The translations under genes were made by a program, and so were the position numbers. Under the pieces are notes generated by a model, which was not told where the DNA came from, searched no databases, and was given only the letters and a program-made list of their open reading frames with translations. A stretch of DNA of 64,000 nt. It comes from a bacterium (GTDB lineage: Bacteria > Acidobacteriota > Thermoanaerobaculia > Multivoradales > JAHEKO01). The stretch spans positions 1-64,000 of the forward strand of contig JAAENP010000050.1 in assembly GCA_024224155.1 (NCBI GenBank). Reading direction: 5' to 3'. How positions within the stretch are numbered: the first letter of the stretch is position 1; every line of letters starts with the position of its first letter. Below are positions 25,736 to 35,571 of the stretch, piece after piece.

Positions 25736-27181
25736 CTACGGTCGCCAGAAGGCGCGCGTGAACAGAGCAGCGATGGCGTACACCTCCAACCTTCCGAACC
25801 ACATCAGGAGCACCATCAACAGCTTGTCGGGGGCACTGAAGAATGCGAAGTTGGCGGTCGGACCTACGGCCTTCAAGCCTGGACCGATATTGCCGATCGT
25901 GGCCGCCGAGGCGGTGGCGGTGGTGATGAGATCCGGCCCCCCGATGCTCAGGGCCAGGGCACCGAAAGCCCAGATACTGATGTAGAGGATAAAGAAGCCC
26001 GCGACGCTTCGCACCACCGTTTCTGGCACGCGCTTGCCGCCGACGAAAACCGACAGGACCGTATTGGGGCTGAAGATCAGGCGCACCTCCCGGAGCGCGG
26101 ACTTGAGACCGATCACCATGCGCATGATCTTCATGGAGCCCGCGGTCGAGCCGGCGCAGCCGCCGATGAACATCAGAGTGACCAGCATGATCCGAGACAG
26201 CACCGGCCAGGTGTCGAAATCGGCGCTTGCGTAGCCGGTGGTGGTCGACAGCGACAAGACCTGGAACAGACCATCGCGCGAAGCCTCGGTGACGCTGTCG
26301 TAGGCCCGATGGCGCATCAGGTCCCAGCTCACGATGGCCGACGCGGCCAGGGCGATGCCCACGTAGACTCGAAACTCCGCGTCTCTGAGCAGATTCCAGC
26401 CGCGGTTCTGCCAGACGCGGTAGTAGAGAGAAAAATTCGCGCCGGCGACGAACATGAACGCGATGATGATGATCTCGATCAGCGGCGAGTTGAATGCCGC
26501 CACCGAGGCGTTTCTGGGCGAAAAGCCCCCGGTGGAAAGCGTCGAGAAGGTGTGGGTCAGGGAGTCGTAGAGATCCATGCCCGCGAGGCTCAGCAGCAGC
26601 GTCTGAATCGCGGTCAGGGCAAGATAGATCTTCCACAGGATCTTGGCGGTGGTGTGGATTCGCGGTTGCAGCGCTTCGGCGGACGGGCCGGGTACCTCCA
26701 TCTTGTAGAGGAATCGCGCACCCGGTCCGAGCTCGGGCAAGAGAGCGACAAACAGAACGATGATGCCCATGCCGCCCAACCATTGGGTGAAGCAACGCCA
26801 GAACAGGATGCCGCGGCCGGCGCTTTCAATGTCGGTCAAGATGGAAGCGCCGGTGGTGGTAAAACCGGAAGCGGACTCGAACAGCGCGTCCACCGGGCTC
26901 GCGATGGTGGCGGTCATCAGGTACGGGATCGCGCCCACGATCGAAGCCAGGATCCAGCCTCCGGCGACGATCAGAATGCCCTCGCGCCGGTAGGCCTCCG
27001 AACGCTCGCCGTAGAGGATCAATGCGGCGCCGAGGACGGCCGCCAGGATTGCCGAGACCCCGAAAGCCTGGGCCGCCGCCCACTCCTTGTAGAGCAGCGA
27101 GCAGGCGAGAGGAGCCAGCTCTGCCAGCGCCACGAGCATGACCAGGCGTCCGAGAAAGAAGGCTGCGGAGCGGAAGTTCAC
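25736..27181 (-). CDS. trkH: Trk-type potassium uptake protein, membrane subunit
   Basis: Potassium translocating subunit in the inner membrane, 481 residues. The four pore loops are visible: SGFTTTGAS, STLSTGGFSPRN, SLSTTTGYASADFD and SAATIGNIGPGL. Their Gly residues form the selectivity filter. IGGCAGSTAGSMKIMR is the intramembrane loop typical of the family. The start is GTG at 27181; an upstream extension lacks coding character. It lies 10 bases after trkA, forming an operon of gate and pore. Confidence 0.93.
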   Translation of the reverse strand: MNFRSAAFFLGRLVMLVALAELAPLACSLLYKEWAAAQAFGVSAILAAVLGAALILYGERSEAYRREGILIVAGGWILASIVGAIPYLMTATIASPVDALFESASGFTTTGASILTDIESAGRGILFWRCFTQWLGGMGIIVLFVALLPELGPGARFLYKMEVPGPSAEALQPRIHTTAKILWKIYLALTAIQTLLLSLAGMDLYDSLTHTFSTLSTGGFSPRNASVAAFNSPLIEIIIIAFMFVAGANFSLYYRVWQNRGWNLLRDAEFRVYVGIALAASAIVSWDLMRHRAYDSVTEASRDGLFQVLSLSTTTGYASADFDTWPVLSRIMLVTLMFIGGCAGSTAGSMKIMRMVIGLKSALREVRLIFSPNTVLSVFVGGKRVPETVVRSVAGFFILYISIWAFGALALSIGGPDLITTATASAATIGNIGPGLKAVGPTANFAFFSAPDKLLMVLLMWFGRLEVYAIAALFTRAFWRP

Positions 27182-27191
27182 GGCGCGTAGG

Positions 27192-28568
27192 CTACGTATT
27201 GCCCTGGCCGGGGAACAGGAGGCGGACGGTTCCGAGCTCTTCTTCGCGAACAAAGAGAATCACCAGGTCGCCGACCTCGAGCCGGTCTTTGCCGCGCGGT
27301 ACGAAAACCCGATGGCCGCGAACCACGGCGCCGACGATGAAGCCTCGGGGGGCGTCCATCTCGGCCAGGGTGACTCCCGCGGCCGGGCTTGCCGGGGCCA
27401 GGCGGCGCTCGAGGACCTGCGCCGCGCCGCGCTGGAGCGAGACGATGTTGGCCGAAAAGCCGCTGTCGATGTAGTCCCGAATGCGCTCGGCGGCAACGGC
27501 GCGCGGCGAGAACACGTCGTGAAGGTTCAGCCGGCTCCAGAGTTTCGAGGTCTCGGCGCGCTGAACCAGTGCCAAGACCTGCGGCACTTCCAGCTCCTGC
27601 GCCAGCAGACAAGCCATCAGGTTGTCCTCGTCTTCGCCGGTGAGCGCGGCGAACGTGTGGGCGTCGTCGACGCGCTCGGCCTTCAAGAGCTGAAGGTCCT
27701 TGGCGTCGCCGTGGACGACCTCGAGGTCGGGAAACTCGGCGGCCAGCTGCTTAGCGCGCGGCCGGTCGTGTTCGATGATCTTGACCTTGGCGCCCACGCG
27801 CAGCAGCATTCGGGCCACTGTGTGACCGGTAGCCCCACCGCCGGCGATGACCACCGGGCCGATGACCTCGCGACCGCTGCTGACCATCTTCTCGGCCTGA
27901 CCGATGGCGTCCGTGGTGCCGAGGATCAGGGCCTCGTCGCCGGCATCGGCGCGGTCATCCCCCGAGGGAATGACGAGCTCTTCGCCGTGGAAGAAAGCCA
28001 CGACCAGGGTGTTGTTGGGCAGCTTGAGCTCGCGCAGAGGTTTCTGAGTCAACGGCGAGTCCTTGTCCAGGTGGATCTTGCGCAACTGGACTTTCCCCTC
28101 GGCGAGGTACTCGACCGCGACCGTGCTGTGGCCCCGAATCGTGTTGAGGATTCGGGTCGTCGTCAAAAGCTGGGTAGAAAGCAGTAGATCGACGCCGAAG
28201 AGCTCCTCGAACAGCCGGCGGTCGGCGATCACTTCCTGGGCCTCGCCGACCCGCACGATGGTCCGGGCCGCGCCCATATGCTTGGCGATGTGCGCCGCGG
28301 CCAGGTTGGCTTCGTCGGAAGAGGAGACCGCGATGAACAGATCCGCCGAGCCGACGTCGGCCAACGTCAGGACCGGGGGGTGGGCGCCGTTGCCTCCGAC
28401 CATGAGCACGTCGAGCTCCTCGTCGATGCGCTCGAGCTTGGCCGGATCGGTGTCGATCACAGTGATGTCATGGCCTTGCCTGGACAGGGTGCGGGCAAGG
28501 TGGAAGCCGACCTCGCCGGCGCCCATCACCACGTACCTGTGCGGTCCCTTTGCTCGGTTGGAAGCCAT
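27192..28568 (-). CDS. trkA: Trk system potassium uptake protein TrkA
   Basis: Cytoplasmic nucleotide-binding ring that gates TrkH. The 458 residues hold two RCK/TrkA-N Rossmann domains (YVVMGAGEVGFHLARTL with GxGxxG; second VVIAGGGATGHTVARMLL), each followed by a TrkA-C domain (EGKVQLRKIHLDKDSPL; DAPRGFIVGAVVRGHRVFV). The ATG at 28568 was preferred over GTG at 28583. The gene overlaps only shadow frames of the divergent efflux operon. Confidence 0.93.
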   Translation of the reverse strand: MASNRAKGPHRYVVMGAGEVGFHLARTLSRQGHDITVIDTDPAKLERIDEELDVLMVGGNGAHPPVLTLADVGSADLFIAVSSSDEANLAAAHIAKHMGAARTIVRVGEAQEVIADRRLFEELFGVDLLLSTQLLTTTRILNTIRGHSTVAVEYLAEGKVQLRKIHLDKDSPLTQKPLRELKLPNNTLVVAFFHGEELVIPSGDDRADAGDEALILGTTDAIGQAEKMVSSGREVIGPVVIAGGGATGHTVARMLLRVGAKVKIIEHDRPRAKQLAAEFPDLEVVHGDAKDLQLLKAERVDDAHTFAALTGEDEDNLMACLLAQELEVPQVLALVQRAETSKLWSRLNLHDVFSPRAVAAERIRDYIDSGFSANIVSLQRGAAQVLERRLAPASPAAGVTLAEMDAPRGFIVGAVVRGHRVFVPRGKDRLEVGDLVILFVREEELGTVRLLFPGQGNT

Positions 28569-28726
28569 TCTGGGGCGAGCCACGACGATTCGTGGCTGTG
28601 CAGATACTACCTGAGGGCGGTGAAACTAACGACGATCCGATCGAAGGAGTCGAGCGGGGTCGCGCTTCGTTGGCCGACCTGTTATCGTCCCGTTTCGACC
28701 AACCTTACGAGAGGCTCAGGACGTCT

Positions 28727-31138
28727 ATGTGTGCGAGCGGACGAGGACATCGGGCGGTCTTGATCGTGCTTGTGGCTCTGTTGGTGGCCGTTTCTGCGGC
28801 CGCGCAGCCGTTCCGAATCGGCGTGGTCGTGGACGGGCCTTGGGAGCTCAACGAAGCAGTCAAGGAGCTCACGATCCGTGAGGTCATGGCGCTGACCGAG
28901 GGCGAGTTCGAAGTCAGCTTTCCGGAAGACGCCTACTTCGTCGGCGACTGGACCCTGGCGACGGCCTTGGACAACATCAACCGCCTGCTCGATGACCCCG
29001 AGGTCGACTTGGTGATCACCTGGGGTCTGATCGCCTCGCACTCCATCTGCTGTCTGGGGGAGCTGACCAAGCCGGTGGTCGCGCCGGTGGTCATCGACGC
29101 GAGCCTCCAGGGCCTGCCCTTCGAGTTTGGCTCGAGCGGCATCCACAACCTGAGCTATGTGGCGCTACCGGACACTCTGGCGCAGGAGCTCGCGACCTTC
29201 CGGGAGATCGTTCCATTCCAGCAGGTCGGCATCCTGGCGACGGCGCCGTTGCTCGAGTCGGTCCCGGAGCTGGTCGATCGAACGCGTATCAGTCTGGCCG
29301 GAAGCGGAGTCGGTTTCGAGTACATTCCGACGAGAGAGTCGGCCGATGAAGTCTTGGCGGCGATCTCGCCCGAGACGGATGCCATCTACGCCTGGCCTCT
29401 GTTTCAGTTCTCGCAGCTCGAGTACCGGCGTCTGATCGATGGGCTGATCGAGCGCAAGCTGCCGGTGTTCTCGGGGTTGGGTGGTGGCGACGTTGAAGCC
29501 GGGATGCTGGCTTCGGCCGGCTCACCGGAATTCTTCCCGAAGCTCGCCCGAAGAGTCGCGTTGAATGTTCAACGAATTCTTCTGGGCGAGGACCCCGCGG
29601 ATATTCCGGTGAGTTTCAGCGTCCGCGACAACCTGGTGATCAACATGGCGACGGCGCGGGCTATCGACGTGTCGCCACGTTGGGAAGTTTTGATCGAAGC
29701 CGAGCTTCTGCACGCCGAGGACATCGAAGGCGCCTACGAGCTATCGCTCGACAAGGCGGTTCGGGAGGCGGTCGAGCTCAATCTGGATCTTCTGGCGCGC
29801 CGGCGCGTGGTTGCCGCCGGTGCCGAAGAGGTCGCCATCGCGCGCGCCTCGCTACGGCCCCGGCTCGACCTGTCTGCGACGTCGGTGACAATCGACGACG
29901 ACCGCGCCGCGGCGAGCCTGGGCAGCCAGTCCGAGCGGACGATCACGGGCTCGGCCGAGCTGACCCAGCTTCTGTACTCCGAGCCGGCGTTGGCCAACTT
30001 GAACATCCAGAAGCGACTTCAGGAAGGGCGCGAGTACGACCTCAAGAGCCTGAGACTCGACATCGCGCTCGACGCCGCCACGACCTATCTCAACCTCATG
30101 CGCGCCAAGGCGCTGGAACGGGTGCAGCGCAACAACGTCGAGCGCACGCGCTCCAATCTGGACCAGGCCCAGGACCGACGCAGCATCGGGGTCGCCGCGG
30201 CCGGCGAGGTTTTGCGTTGGCAAAGCGAGCGCGCAACCGCGCGGAAGTCTCTGGTCGAAGCGGTCGGCGACCGCCGCGCCGCCGAGATCGCGGTCAACCG
30301 GTTGCTGCGTCGCCGGTTGGAGTCTCTGTTCGTTACCGAGGCAGTGCCCCTGGACTCGCCGAGATTCCTGACCGGCCAGGGGCGCTTTCGGGTGTTCATC
30401 CATACGCCCAAAGGCTTCGGCGTATTTCGAGATTTCATCGTGCTCGAGGGTCTGGGGCGAGCCCCCGAGCTTCAGCTGATCGACGCGGGCATCGCGGCGC
30501 AGGAGCGGCTCGTGGCATCGGCGAAGCGCGCCTTCTGGTCCCCGACCGTGGCGCTCCAGGCCGCGCTGGACGAGATTCTGAGCCGCGGCGGGGTCGGCTC
30601 GTCCGGCTTCGAGCTTGGCGGGGCCTTGCCGTTCGAGCTGCCGCGGGCGGACGATTCGAGCTGGAGCCTGGCCGTCAACGCAACTCTGCCGCTTTTCACG
30701 GGAGGCCTGCTTGGTGCGGAGAAGATACAGGCCGAGATCGATCTCGAGCGGCTGCGGCTCGAGCGGACGGCGGCGGAGGAGCGAATCGAGCAGCGCATCA
30801 GAACGGCACTGGAAAGGACCCGAGCCTCCTTCGTCGGCATCGGTCTGGCCAACCAGGCGGCCGAGGCCGGGCGCGCCAATCTCGAGCTGGTGGAGGACTC
30901 GTACTCGCGTGGTGTCGCTTCGTTGCTCGATCTTCTCGACGCCCAGACCGCGGCACTCAACGCCGAAGAACAGGCGGCCAACGCCCTCTACGACTTCATG
31001 ATCGATTGGCTGGAGGGTCAGCGTTCCGCCAACCTGCTCGACTTCTTCTCCGACGACGACTTTCGCCGGGATTTTTTCGATCGACTGGACGCCTACGTGG
31101 CGCTGCAGGGGATCTCGTTGCCGGCGGGGACGCAGTAG
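28727..31138 (+). CDS. Fusion of ABC substrate-binding protein (ABC_sub_bind) with TolC-type outer membrane factor
   Basis: One 803-residue protein joins two exported modules. A signal peptide (VLIVLVALLVAVSAAAQP) is followed by a PF04392-like periplasmic binding domain (about residues 25-340; DLVITWGLIASHSICCLGEL, KPVVAPVVIDASLQG, YAWPLFQFSQLEYRRLIDGL). From residue 345 on it is a TolC/OMF protein with two long coiled repeats (REAVELNLDLLARRRVV, ALDAATTYLNLMRAKALERV, and SYSRGVASLLDLLDAQTAAL at the end). The membrane fusion protein and RND pump follow, so this supplies the exit duct. The binding domain may sample ligand for the pump; that is inference. The ATG at 28727 is chosen for the signal peptide. 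Confidence 0.85.
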   Translation: MCASGRGHRAVLIVLVALLVAVSAAAQPFRIGVVVDGPWELNEAVKELTIREVMALTEGEFEVSFPEDAYFVGDWTLATALDNINRLLDDPEVDLVITWGLIASHSICCLGELTKPVVAPVVIDASLQGLPFEFGSSGIHNLSYVALPDTLAQELATFREIVPFQQVGILATAPLLESVPELVDRTRISLAGSGVGFEYIPTRESADEVLAAISPETDAIYAWPLFQFSQLEYRRLIDGLIERKLPVFSGLGGGDVEAGMLASAGSPEFFPKLARRVALNVQRILLGEDPADIPVSFSVRDNLVINMATARAIDVSPRWEVLIEAELLHAEDIEGAYELSLDKAVREAVELNLDLLARRRVVAAGAEEVAIARASLRPRLDLSATSVTIDDDRAAASLGSQSERTITGSAELTQLLYSEPALANLNIQKRLQEGREYDLKSLRLDIALDAATTYLNLMRAKALERVQRNNVERTRSNLDQAQDRRSIGVAAAGEVLRWQSERATARKSLVEAVGDRRAAEIAVNRLLRRRLESLFVTEAVPLDSPRFLTGQGRFRVFIHTPKGFGVFRDFIVLEGLGRAPELQLIDAGIAAQERLVASAKRAFWSPTVALQAALDEILSRGGVGSSGFELGGALPFELPRADDSSWSLAVNATLPLFTGGLLGAEKIQAEIDLERLRLERTAAEERIEQRIRTALERTRASFVGIGLANQAAEAGRANLELVEDSYSRGVASLLDLLDAQTAALNAEEQAANALYDFMIDWLEGQRSANLLDFFSDDDFRRDFFDRLDAYVALQGISLPAGTQ

Positions 31139-31213
31139 GCAACTGCACCGAGGAAACACCATGACGATGTTGAAAGATGGGGATACTCACTCGCTCAAGA
31201 CCGGTCGGGAGGA

Positions 31214-31288
31214 TGTAGCGGTCGACCTCCGTGTCGACCGGAATCCACCGCCCGGAAGGGACGGTCGAGACAGAGCTCGACCGCTACA
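31214..31288. repeat. Dispersed palindromic repeat, copy 2 (full-length, 75 bp)
   Basis: TGTAGCGGTCGACCTCCGTG plus TCGACCG at the left is inverted at the right as CGGTCGAGACAGAGCTCGAC plus CGCTACA (24 of 27 positions pair). The body between is about 20 bases. It ends one base before the preferred start codon of the membrane fusion protein. Confidence 0.8.
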
Positions 31289-31289
31289 A

Positions 31290-32402
31290 ATGTTCACGGA
31301 GCTAGGCGTCATAGCTCTAGCGGCTGTCGCGACGCTCCTTATCGCCTGCCAGGAGCCGCCACCGGTCGAGACCGTTCTGCGTCCGGTTCGCTACGAACAG
31401 GTCTCGACCAGCCAGGAAGCGCGGCTGCGGACATTCGCCGGAGTCGCTCGGGCGGGTGTCGAGTCGAACTTGAGCTTCCGAGTCGCCGGTACGGTAGATC
31501 GGGTCGCGGTTACAGTCGGTCAGCAGGTGCGCCGCGGTCAGCTTCTGGCGCGCATGGACCCGACCGACTACGAGCTAAGAGTCCAGGAAGCGGTGGCGGG
31601 CCTTGCTCAAGCCGAGGCGGCTTCGCGAAACGCCGAAGCCGACTACGAGCGCGTGCGCGGCCTTTACGAAAACAACAACGCCTCCCGGCGCGAGCTCGAT
31701 GGCGCCCGGGCCAGCAGCGAGTCCAGCCTCGCGCAAGTACAGGCGGCCCAGAAGCGGCTCGAGCAGGCCCGCCAGCAGGTTTCCTACGCCACTCTGCGGG
31801 CTCCGGTCGGCGGCACGGTCGCGGCGGTCAATGTCGAGGTCAACGAGAACGTCAACGCCGGCCAGAAGGTCATTCTCCTGACCGCGGGCTCTGATACCGA
31901 GGTCGAGGTGGCTCTGCCCGAGGCGGTGATCTCCGCCGTCGAGCTCGGACAGACCGTCGAAGTGCGCTTCGACGCTTTGCCCGGACGGACCTTTGACGCC
32001 CAAGTCACCGAGGCGGGCGTCGCGGCGGTGGGCACCGCGACCACCTTCCCGGTTACGGCCCAACTCACGGAATCCGATCCGGATATCCGCTCCGGCATGG
32101 CTGCCGAGGTCGCTTTCCGGTTTTCGACCGCGGCAACTCAGGGACGGCTGCTGGTGTCACCGGTCGCGGTCGGCGAGGATCGGGAGGGGCGGTTCGTCTT
32201 CGTCCTGAAGCTCGCACAGAAGGGGAGCGAGGCGGAAACTCTCACTGCTCGAGTGGAACGTCGTGCGGTGACCATAGGCGAGCTCACCGGTGACGGGCTG
32301 GAGATCCGAAGCGGTCTCGCGGACGGTGAGTTGGTGGTCACCGCCGGTGTGCGCCGGCTGTCGGACGGAGAGCAGGTCAAGGTCGTGGAGATCCCTTCGT
32401 GA
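31290..32402 (+). CDS. RND efflux membrane fusion (adaptor) lipoprotein
   Basis: Periplasmic adaptor joining the RND pump to the TolC-type protein. From ATG at 31290 the product has 370 residues and begins with a lipoprotein signal (LGVIALAAVATLLIACQ). The barrel-sandwich halves are SFRVAGTVDRVAVTVGQQVR and LRAPVGGTVAAVNVEVNEN, with a long coiled-coil hairpin between them (about 75-150) and a beta-barrel and membrane-proximal domain after. ATG at 31161 opens the same frame with a good ribosome site, but the added 43 residues are encoded mostly by the dispersed repeat, so I prefer the later start. The stop overlaps the pump start by 4 bases. Confidence 0.85.
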   Translation: MFTELGVIALAAVATLLIACQEPPPVETVLRPVRYEQVSTSQEARLRTFAGVARAGVESNLSFRVAGTVDRVAVTVGQQVRRGQLLARMDPTDYELRVQEAVAGLAQAEAASRNAEADYERVRGLYENNNASRRELDGARASSESSLAQVQAAQKRLEQARQQVSYATLRAPVGGTVAAVNVEVNENVNAGQKVILLTAGSDTEVEVALPEAVISAVELGQTVEVRFDALPGRTFDAQVTEAGVAAVGTATTFPVTAQLTESDPDIRSGMAAEVAFRFSTAATQGRLLVSPVAVGEDREGRFVFVLKLAQKGSEAETLTARVERRAVTIGELTGDGLEIRSGLADGELVVTAGVRRLSDGEQVKVVEIPS

Positions 32403-35400
32403 ATCTGACCCGAGCGGCGATCGAGAAGAACCGCATCACGTTCGTGGTGCTGGCGGTGCTCGCGGTAGCGGGCATCCAGGCCTATCTCGGGATGCCACAG
32501 TCGGAAGACCCCGGGTTCACCATCCGCACCGCGATGGTGATCACTTACTTTCCGGGAGCCAGTCCCGAGCGCGTCGAGCAGCTGGTCACCGACAAGCTGG
32601 AGAAGGCGATTCAGGAGATTCCCCAGGTCGACGTAATCAACAGCCAGTCCAAGAACGGAGTCTCGATCATCATCGTCGACATTCAAGAACGCTACAAGGT
32701 GATGCGGCCGATCTGGGACGACCTGAGGCGCAAGGTCAGCCGGGCCGCGGGCGAGCTCCCGGATGGCGTCATCGGGCCCAATGTCAACGACGAATTCGGT
32801 GACGTGTTCGGCACGGTGGTCAACCTGACCGGCGACGGCTACAGCTACGCCGAGATCAAAGACGTCGCCGACGAGGTGCGCGACGAGCTCCTGCTCATCG
32901 AGGAGGTCGCCAAGGTCGAGATCCACGGCGAGCAGGAAGAGCGGGTCTTTGTCGAGTACAACAACGCCCGGCTGGCCGAGTTGGGTCTGTCGCCGGGCCA
33001 GCTCAAGAACATTCTCGAGAGCCGCAACATCATCAACCCCGGCGGCCAGGTTCGGACCCTGAACGAGGAGATCGTTCTCGAGCCGTCAGGCAACTTCGAG
33101 TCGGTCGCCGACCTGGCGCGCACCATCATCAGCCTGCCGGGTCGCGACGAGTTGATCTATCTCGAGGATGTCGCCGAGATCAGCCGTGGCTACGTCGATC
33201 CGCCGAGTCGCAAGATGCGAGCCAGCGGCGAACCGGGTCTGGCGCTGGCGGTTTCGATGCGCGAGGGCGGCAATATTCTGGTTCTCGGCGAGGAGGTCAA
33301 GAAGACCATCGCCCATGCCCAGGAAAGCTATCCGCACGGCGTCGAATTCGAGTTCACCCAGTTTCAGGCCGGCGAGGTCGAGAAGAAGGTCGATGGCTTC
33401 GTCGGCAATCTGGTGCAGGCCGTGGCCATCGTGATGCTGGTGATGTTGGCGAGCCTGGGGCTTCGCACCGGACTGGTCGTGGCCAGCCTGATCCCGATGG
33501 CGATCGTCATGGCTTTCATATTCATGTCTTTGTTCGACGTCGGCATCAACACGATGTCGCTGGCGGCGCTGATGATCGCTCTCGGGCTGCTGGTCGACAA
33601 CGCCATCGTCATGTCGGAATCGATCATGGTGCAGATCTCCGAGGGGAAACCGCCGAAGGAGGCCGCTATCGCTGCGGCCGCCGAGCTCAAGACCCCGCTC
33701 CTGGTGTCGTCGTTGACGACCGCGGCCGCCTTCCTGCCGATCTACCTGGCGAAGTCGGCGGTGGGTGAGTACACGGCGGCGCTGTTTCAGGTGGTAACGA
33801 TCACCCTGCTGTGCTCATGGGTTTTGGCCCTGACCATGATTCCGCTCTTTTGCGTCATGTTTCTCAAGGTGAAGCCGAGAGGGGAAGGTGCCTTCGACAC
33901 ACCGTTCTATAGGGGATATCGGTCGGGGCTGCTGGCGAGTCTGCGCCGGCCCTGGGTGTCGGTCGCGGTGGTTGCGTTGGTCTTCTTCGGTGTTATGCAG
34001 CTCTTCGGTCTGGTGCCGGCAATCTTCTTCCCTCCCAACGAGCGGCCGTCGTTGACAGCCGAGCTGTTCTTGCCGACCGGGACGCCGTTGGCGCGTACGG
34101 AGGAAGTGGTCCTCGAGGTCGAGACGTTCATCAAGTACAACCTGGTTGCCACGCCCGAGGAGATCGAGGTCGGAGAGGACGGGGTCACCAACTGGGCGAC
34201 CTTCATCGGCGAGGGCGCCCCGCGCTTCTTTCTTTCCTACGGCCCCGAGCAGGCCAGTCCGGAGTACGCCATCCTGGTGATCAATGCCTCATCGCGGGAG
34301 TACATCGACGTTGCGGTCGAGAAGCTCCGTGTCTTCTGCCGCCGGTTTCCGGGACTCAAGGCCAAGATCGAGCCGCTCCCCTTGGGACCCCCAGCGGGCG
34401 ATCCGATCGAGGTTCGGGTGTCGGGGCGAGACGCCGACCTGATCTTCCGCCTGGTCGATCAGGTCAAGAGCCGCCTCGTCGAAGTGGAGGGACCGCGAAA
34501 CATCTCCGATGACTGGGGCGCGCGTTCGAAAAAACTGTTGGTCAAGATCAACCAGGCCCGGGCACAGCGCGCGGGTGTTACCAATCAGGATGTCGCGGTT
34601 TCGCTGCAGACGGTGCTCTCGGGGATCACCACCACCGAGTACCGCGAGGCCGACAAGATCATCCCGGTGACTCTGCGCTCGGTCGGCGCCGACCGGCTGA
34701 ACCTGCAGAAGCTGGACAGCCTGAACGTGTTCTCGCAGGCGACCGGCCTTTCGGTTCCACTCAAGCAGGTAGCCGACCTGGAAGTGGCCTGGCAGCCGGC
34801 CAACATCCGCCGCCGAGATCGGCTGCGGACGGTTACCGTTGCCACCGATCTCGAGCCGGGTTTCACCGCGATCGCGGTCAACGAGGAGTTGGTGCCGCTT
34901 CTCGATCAGGACAGTGCCAGCTGGCCCCTGGGCTATTCCTACGAGATCGGTGGTGAGGACGAAGCTTCGCAGGAAGCCAACGCTTCGATCGGCGAGCAGC
35001 TTCCGGTCGCGGCGCTCATCATCATTCTGCTCCTGGTGAGCCAGTTCAACTCGATTCGCCGACCGCTGATCATCCTCATCACGATTCCGTTGGGCCTGAT
35101 CGGAGTGGTGATCGGTCTCCTGGTCATGCGCTCCTACTTCGGCTTCATGACGTTGCTGGGCATCGTGTCGCTGGCCGGCATCGTCATCAACAACGCCATT
35201 GTGTTGCTTGACCGGATCGAGATCGAGATCTCCGAGAATGGCCTCACGCCGCGGCGAGCCATTGTCGAGTCGGCCCAGCGGCGGATGCGTCCGATTCTCT
35301 TGACGACGTTCACCACGCTGGGCGGCCTGATCCCCCTATACATCGGCGGCGGCGTCATGTACCGACCGATGGCGGTCGCGATCATGTTCGGGCTGGTCTT

Positions 35401-35482
35401 CGCCACCGCGTTGACACTGGGCGTCGTCCCGATTCTCTACTCGCTGTTCTTCAAGGTCCGCTTCAAGGACTTCGTATATTGA
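32399..35482 (+). CDS. RND efflux transporter permease (AcrB/HAE1 family)
   Basis: Proton-driven inner membrane pump, 1027 residues. It has 12 membrane segments and two large periplasmic loops. AALMIALGLLVDNAIVMSES holds the conserved Asp-Asn of helix 4 used in proton relay; the second half repeats the plan (GIVSLAGIVINNAIVLLDRI). GEQLPVAALIIILLLVSQF is helix 8. The start is GTG at 32399, overlapping the adaptor stop by 4 bases. The sequence lacks obvious heavy-metal (HME) signatures; substrates are unknown. Confidence 0.9.
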   Translation: MNLTRAAIEKNRITFVVLAVLAVAGIQAYLGMPQSEDPGFTIRTAMVITYFPGASPERVEQLVTDKLEKAIQEIPQVDVINSQSKNGVSIIIVDIQERYKVMRPIWDDLRRKVSRAAGELPDGVIGPNVNDEFGDVFGTVVNLTGDGYSYAEIKDVADEVRDELLLIEEVAKVEIHGEQEERVFVEYNNARLAELGLSPGQLKNILESRNIINPGGQVRTLNEEIVLEPSGNFESVADLARTIISLPGRDELIYLEDVAEISRGYVDPPSRKMRASGEPGLALAVSMREGGNILVLGEEVKKTIAHAQESYPHGVEFEFTQFQAGEVEKKVDGFVGNLVQAVAIVMLVMLASLGLRTGLVVASLIPMAIVMAFIFMSLFDVGINTMSLAALMIALGLLVDNAIVMSESIMVQISEGKPPKEAAIAAAAELKTPLLVSSLTTAAAFLPIYLAKSAVGEYTAALFQVVTITLLCSWVLALTMIPLFCVMFLKVKPRGEGAFDTPFYRGYRSGLLASLRRPWVSVAVVALVFFGVMQLFGLVPAIFFPPNERPSLTAELFLPTGTPLARTEEVVLEVETFIKYNLVATPEEIEVGEDGVTNWATFIGEGAPRFFLSYGPEQASPEYAILVINASSREYIDVAVEKLRVFCRRFPGLKAKIEPLPLGPPAGDPIEVRVSGRDADLIFRLVDQVKSRLVEVEGPRNISDDWGARSKKLLVKINQARAQRAGVTNQDVAVSLQTVLSGITTTEYREADKIIPVTLRSVGADRLNLQKLDSLNVFSQATGLSVPLKQVADLEVAWQPANIRRRDRLRTVTVATDLEPGFTAIAVNEELVPLLDQDSASWPLGYSYEIGGEDEASQEANASIGEQLPVAALIIILLLVSQFNSIRRPLIILITIPLGLIGVVIGLLVMRSYFGFMTLLGIVSLAGIVINNAIVLLDRIEIEISENGLTPRRAIVESAQRRMRPILLTTFTTLGGLIPLYIGGGVMYRPMAVAIMFGLVFATALTLGVVPILYSLFFKVRFKDFVY

Positions 35483-35501
35483 GCGCAACGACGCGTACCG
35501 A

Positions 35502-35528
35502 TGTAGCGGTCGACCTCCGTGTCGACCG
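35502..35528. repeat. Dispersed palindromic repeat, copy 3
   Basis: TGTAGCGGTCGACCTCCGTG plus TCGACCG, followed by TCTTCCGGTCGACCG as a reduced inverted partner. It lies between the RND pump gene and the channel gene. Confidence 0.75.
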
Positions 35529-35571
35529 TCTTCCGGTCGACCGTCTTATCCATGGTTAGGTTCTCAACCCG

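Noticed and set aside
25415-27190. A 591-codon open frame on the plus strand
   Set aside because: It is the antisense of trkH and the PEP-like gene; the product is low-complexity (Gly/Arg/Asp/His-rich) with no domain, a usual effect of GC-rich codon bias.
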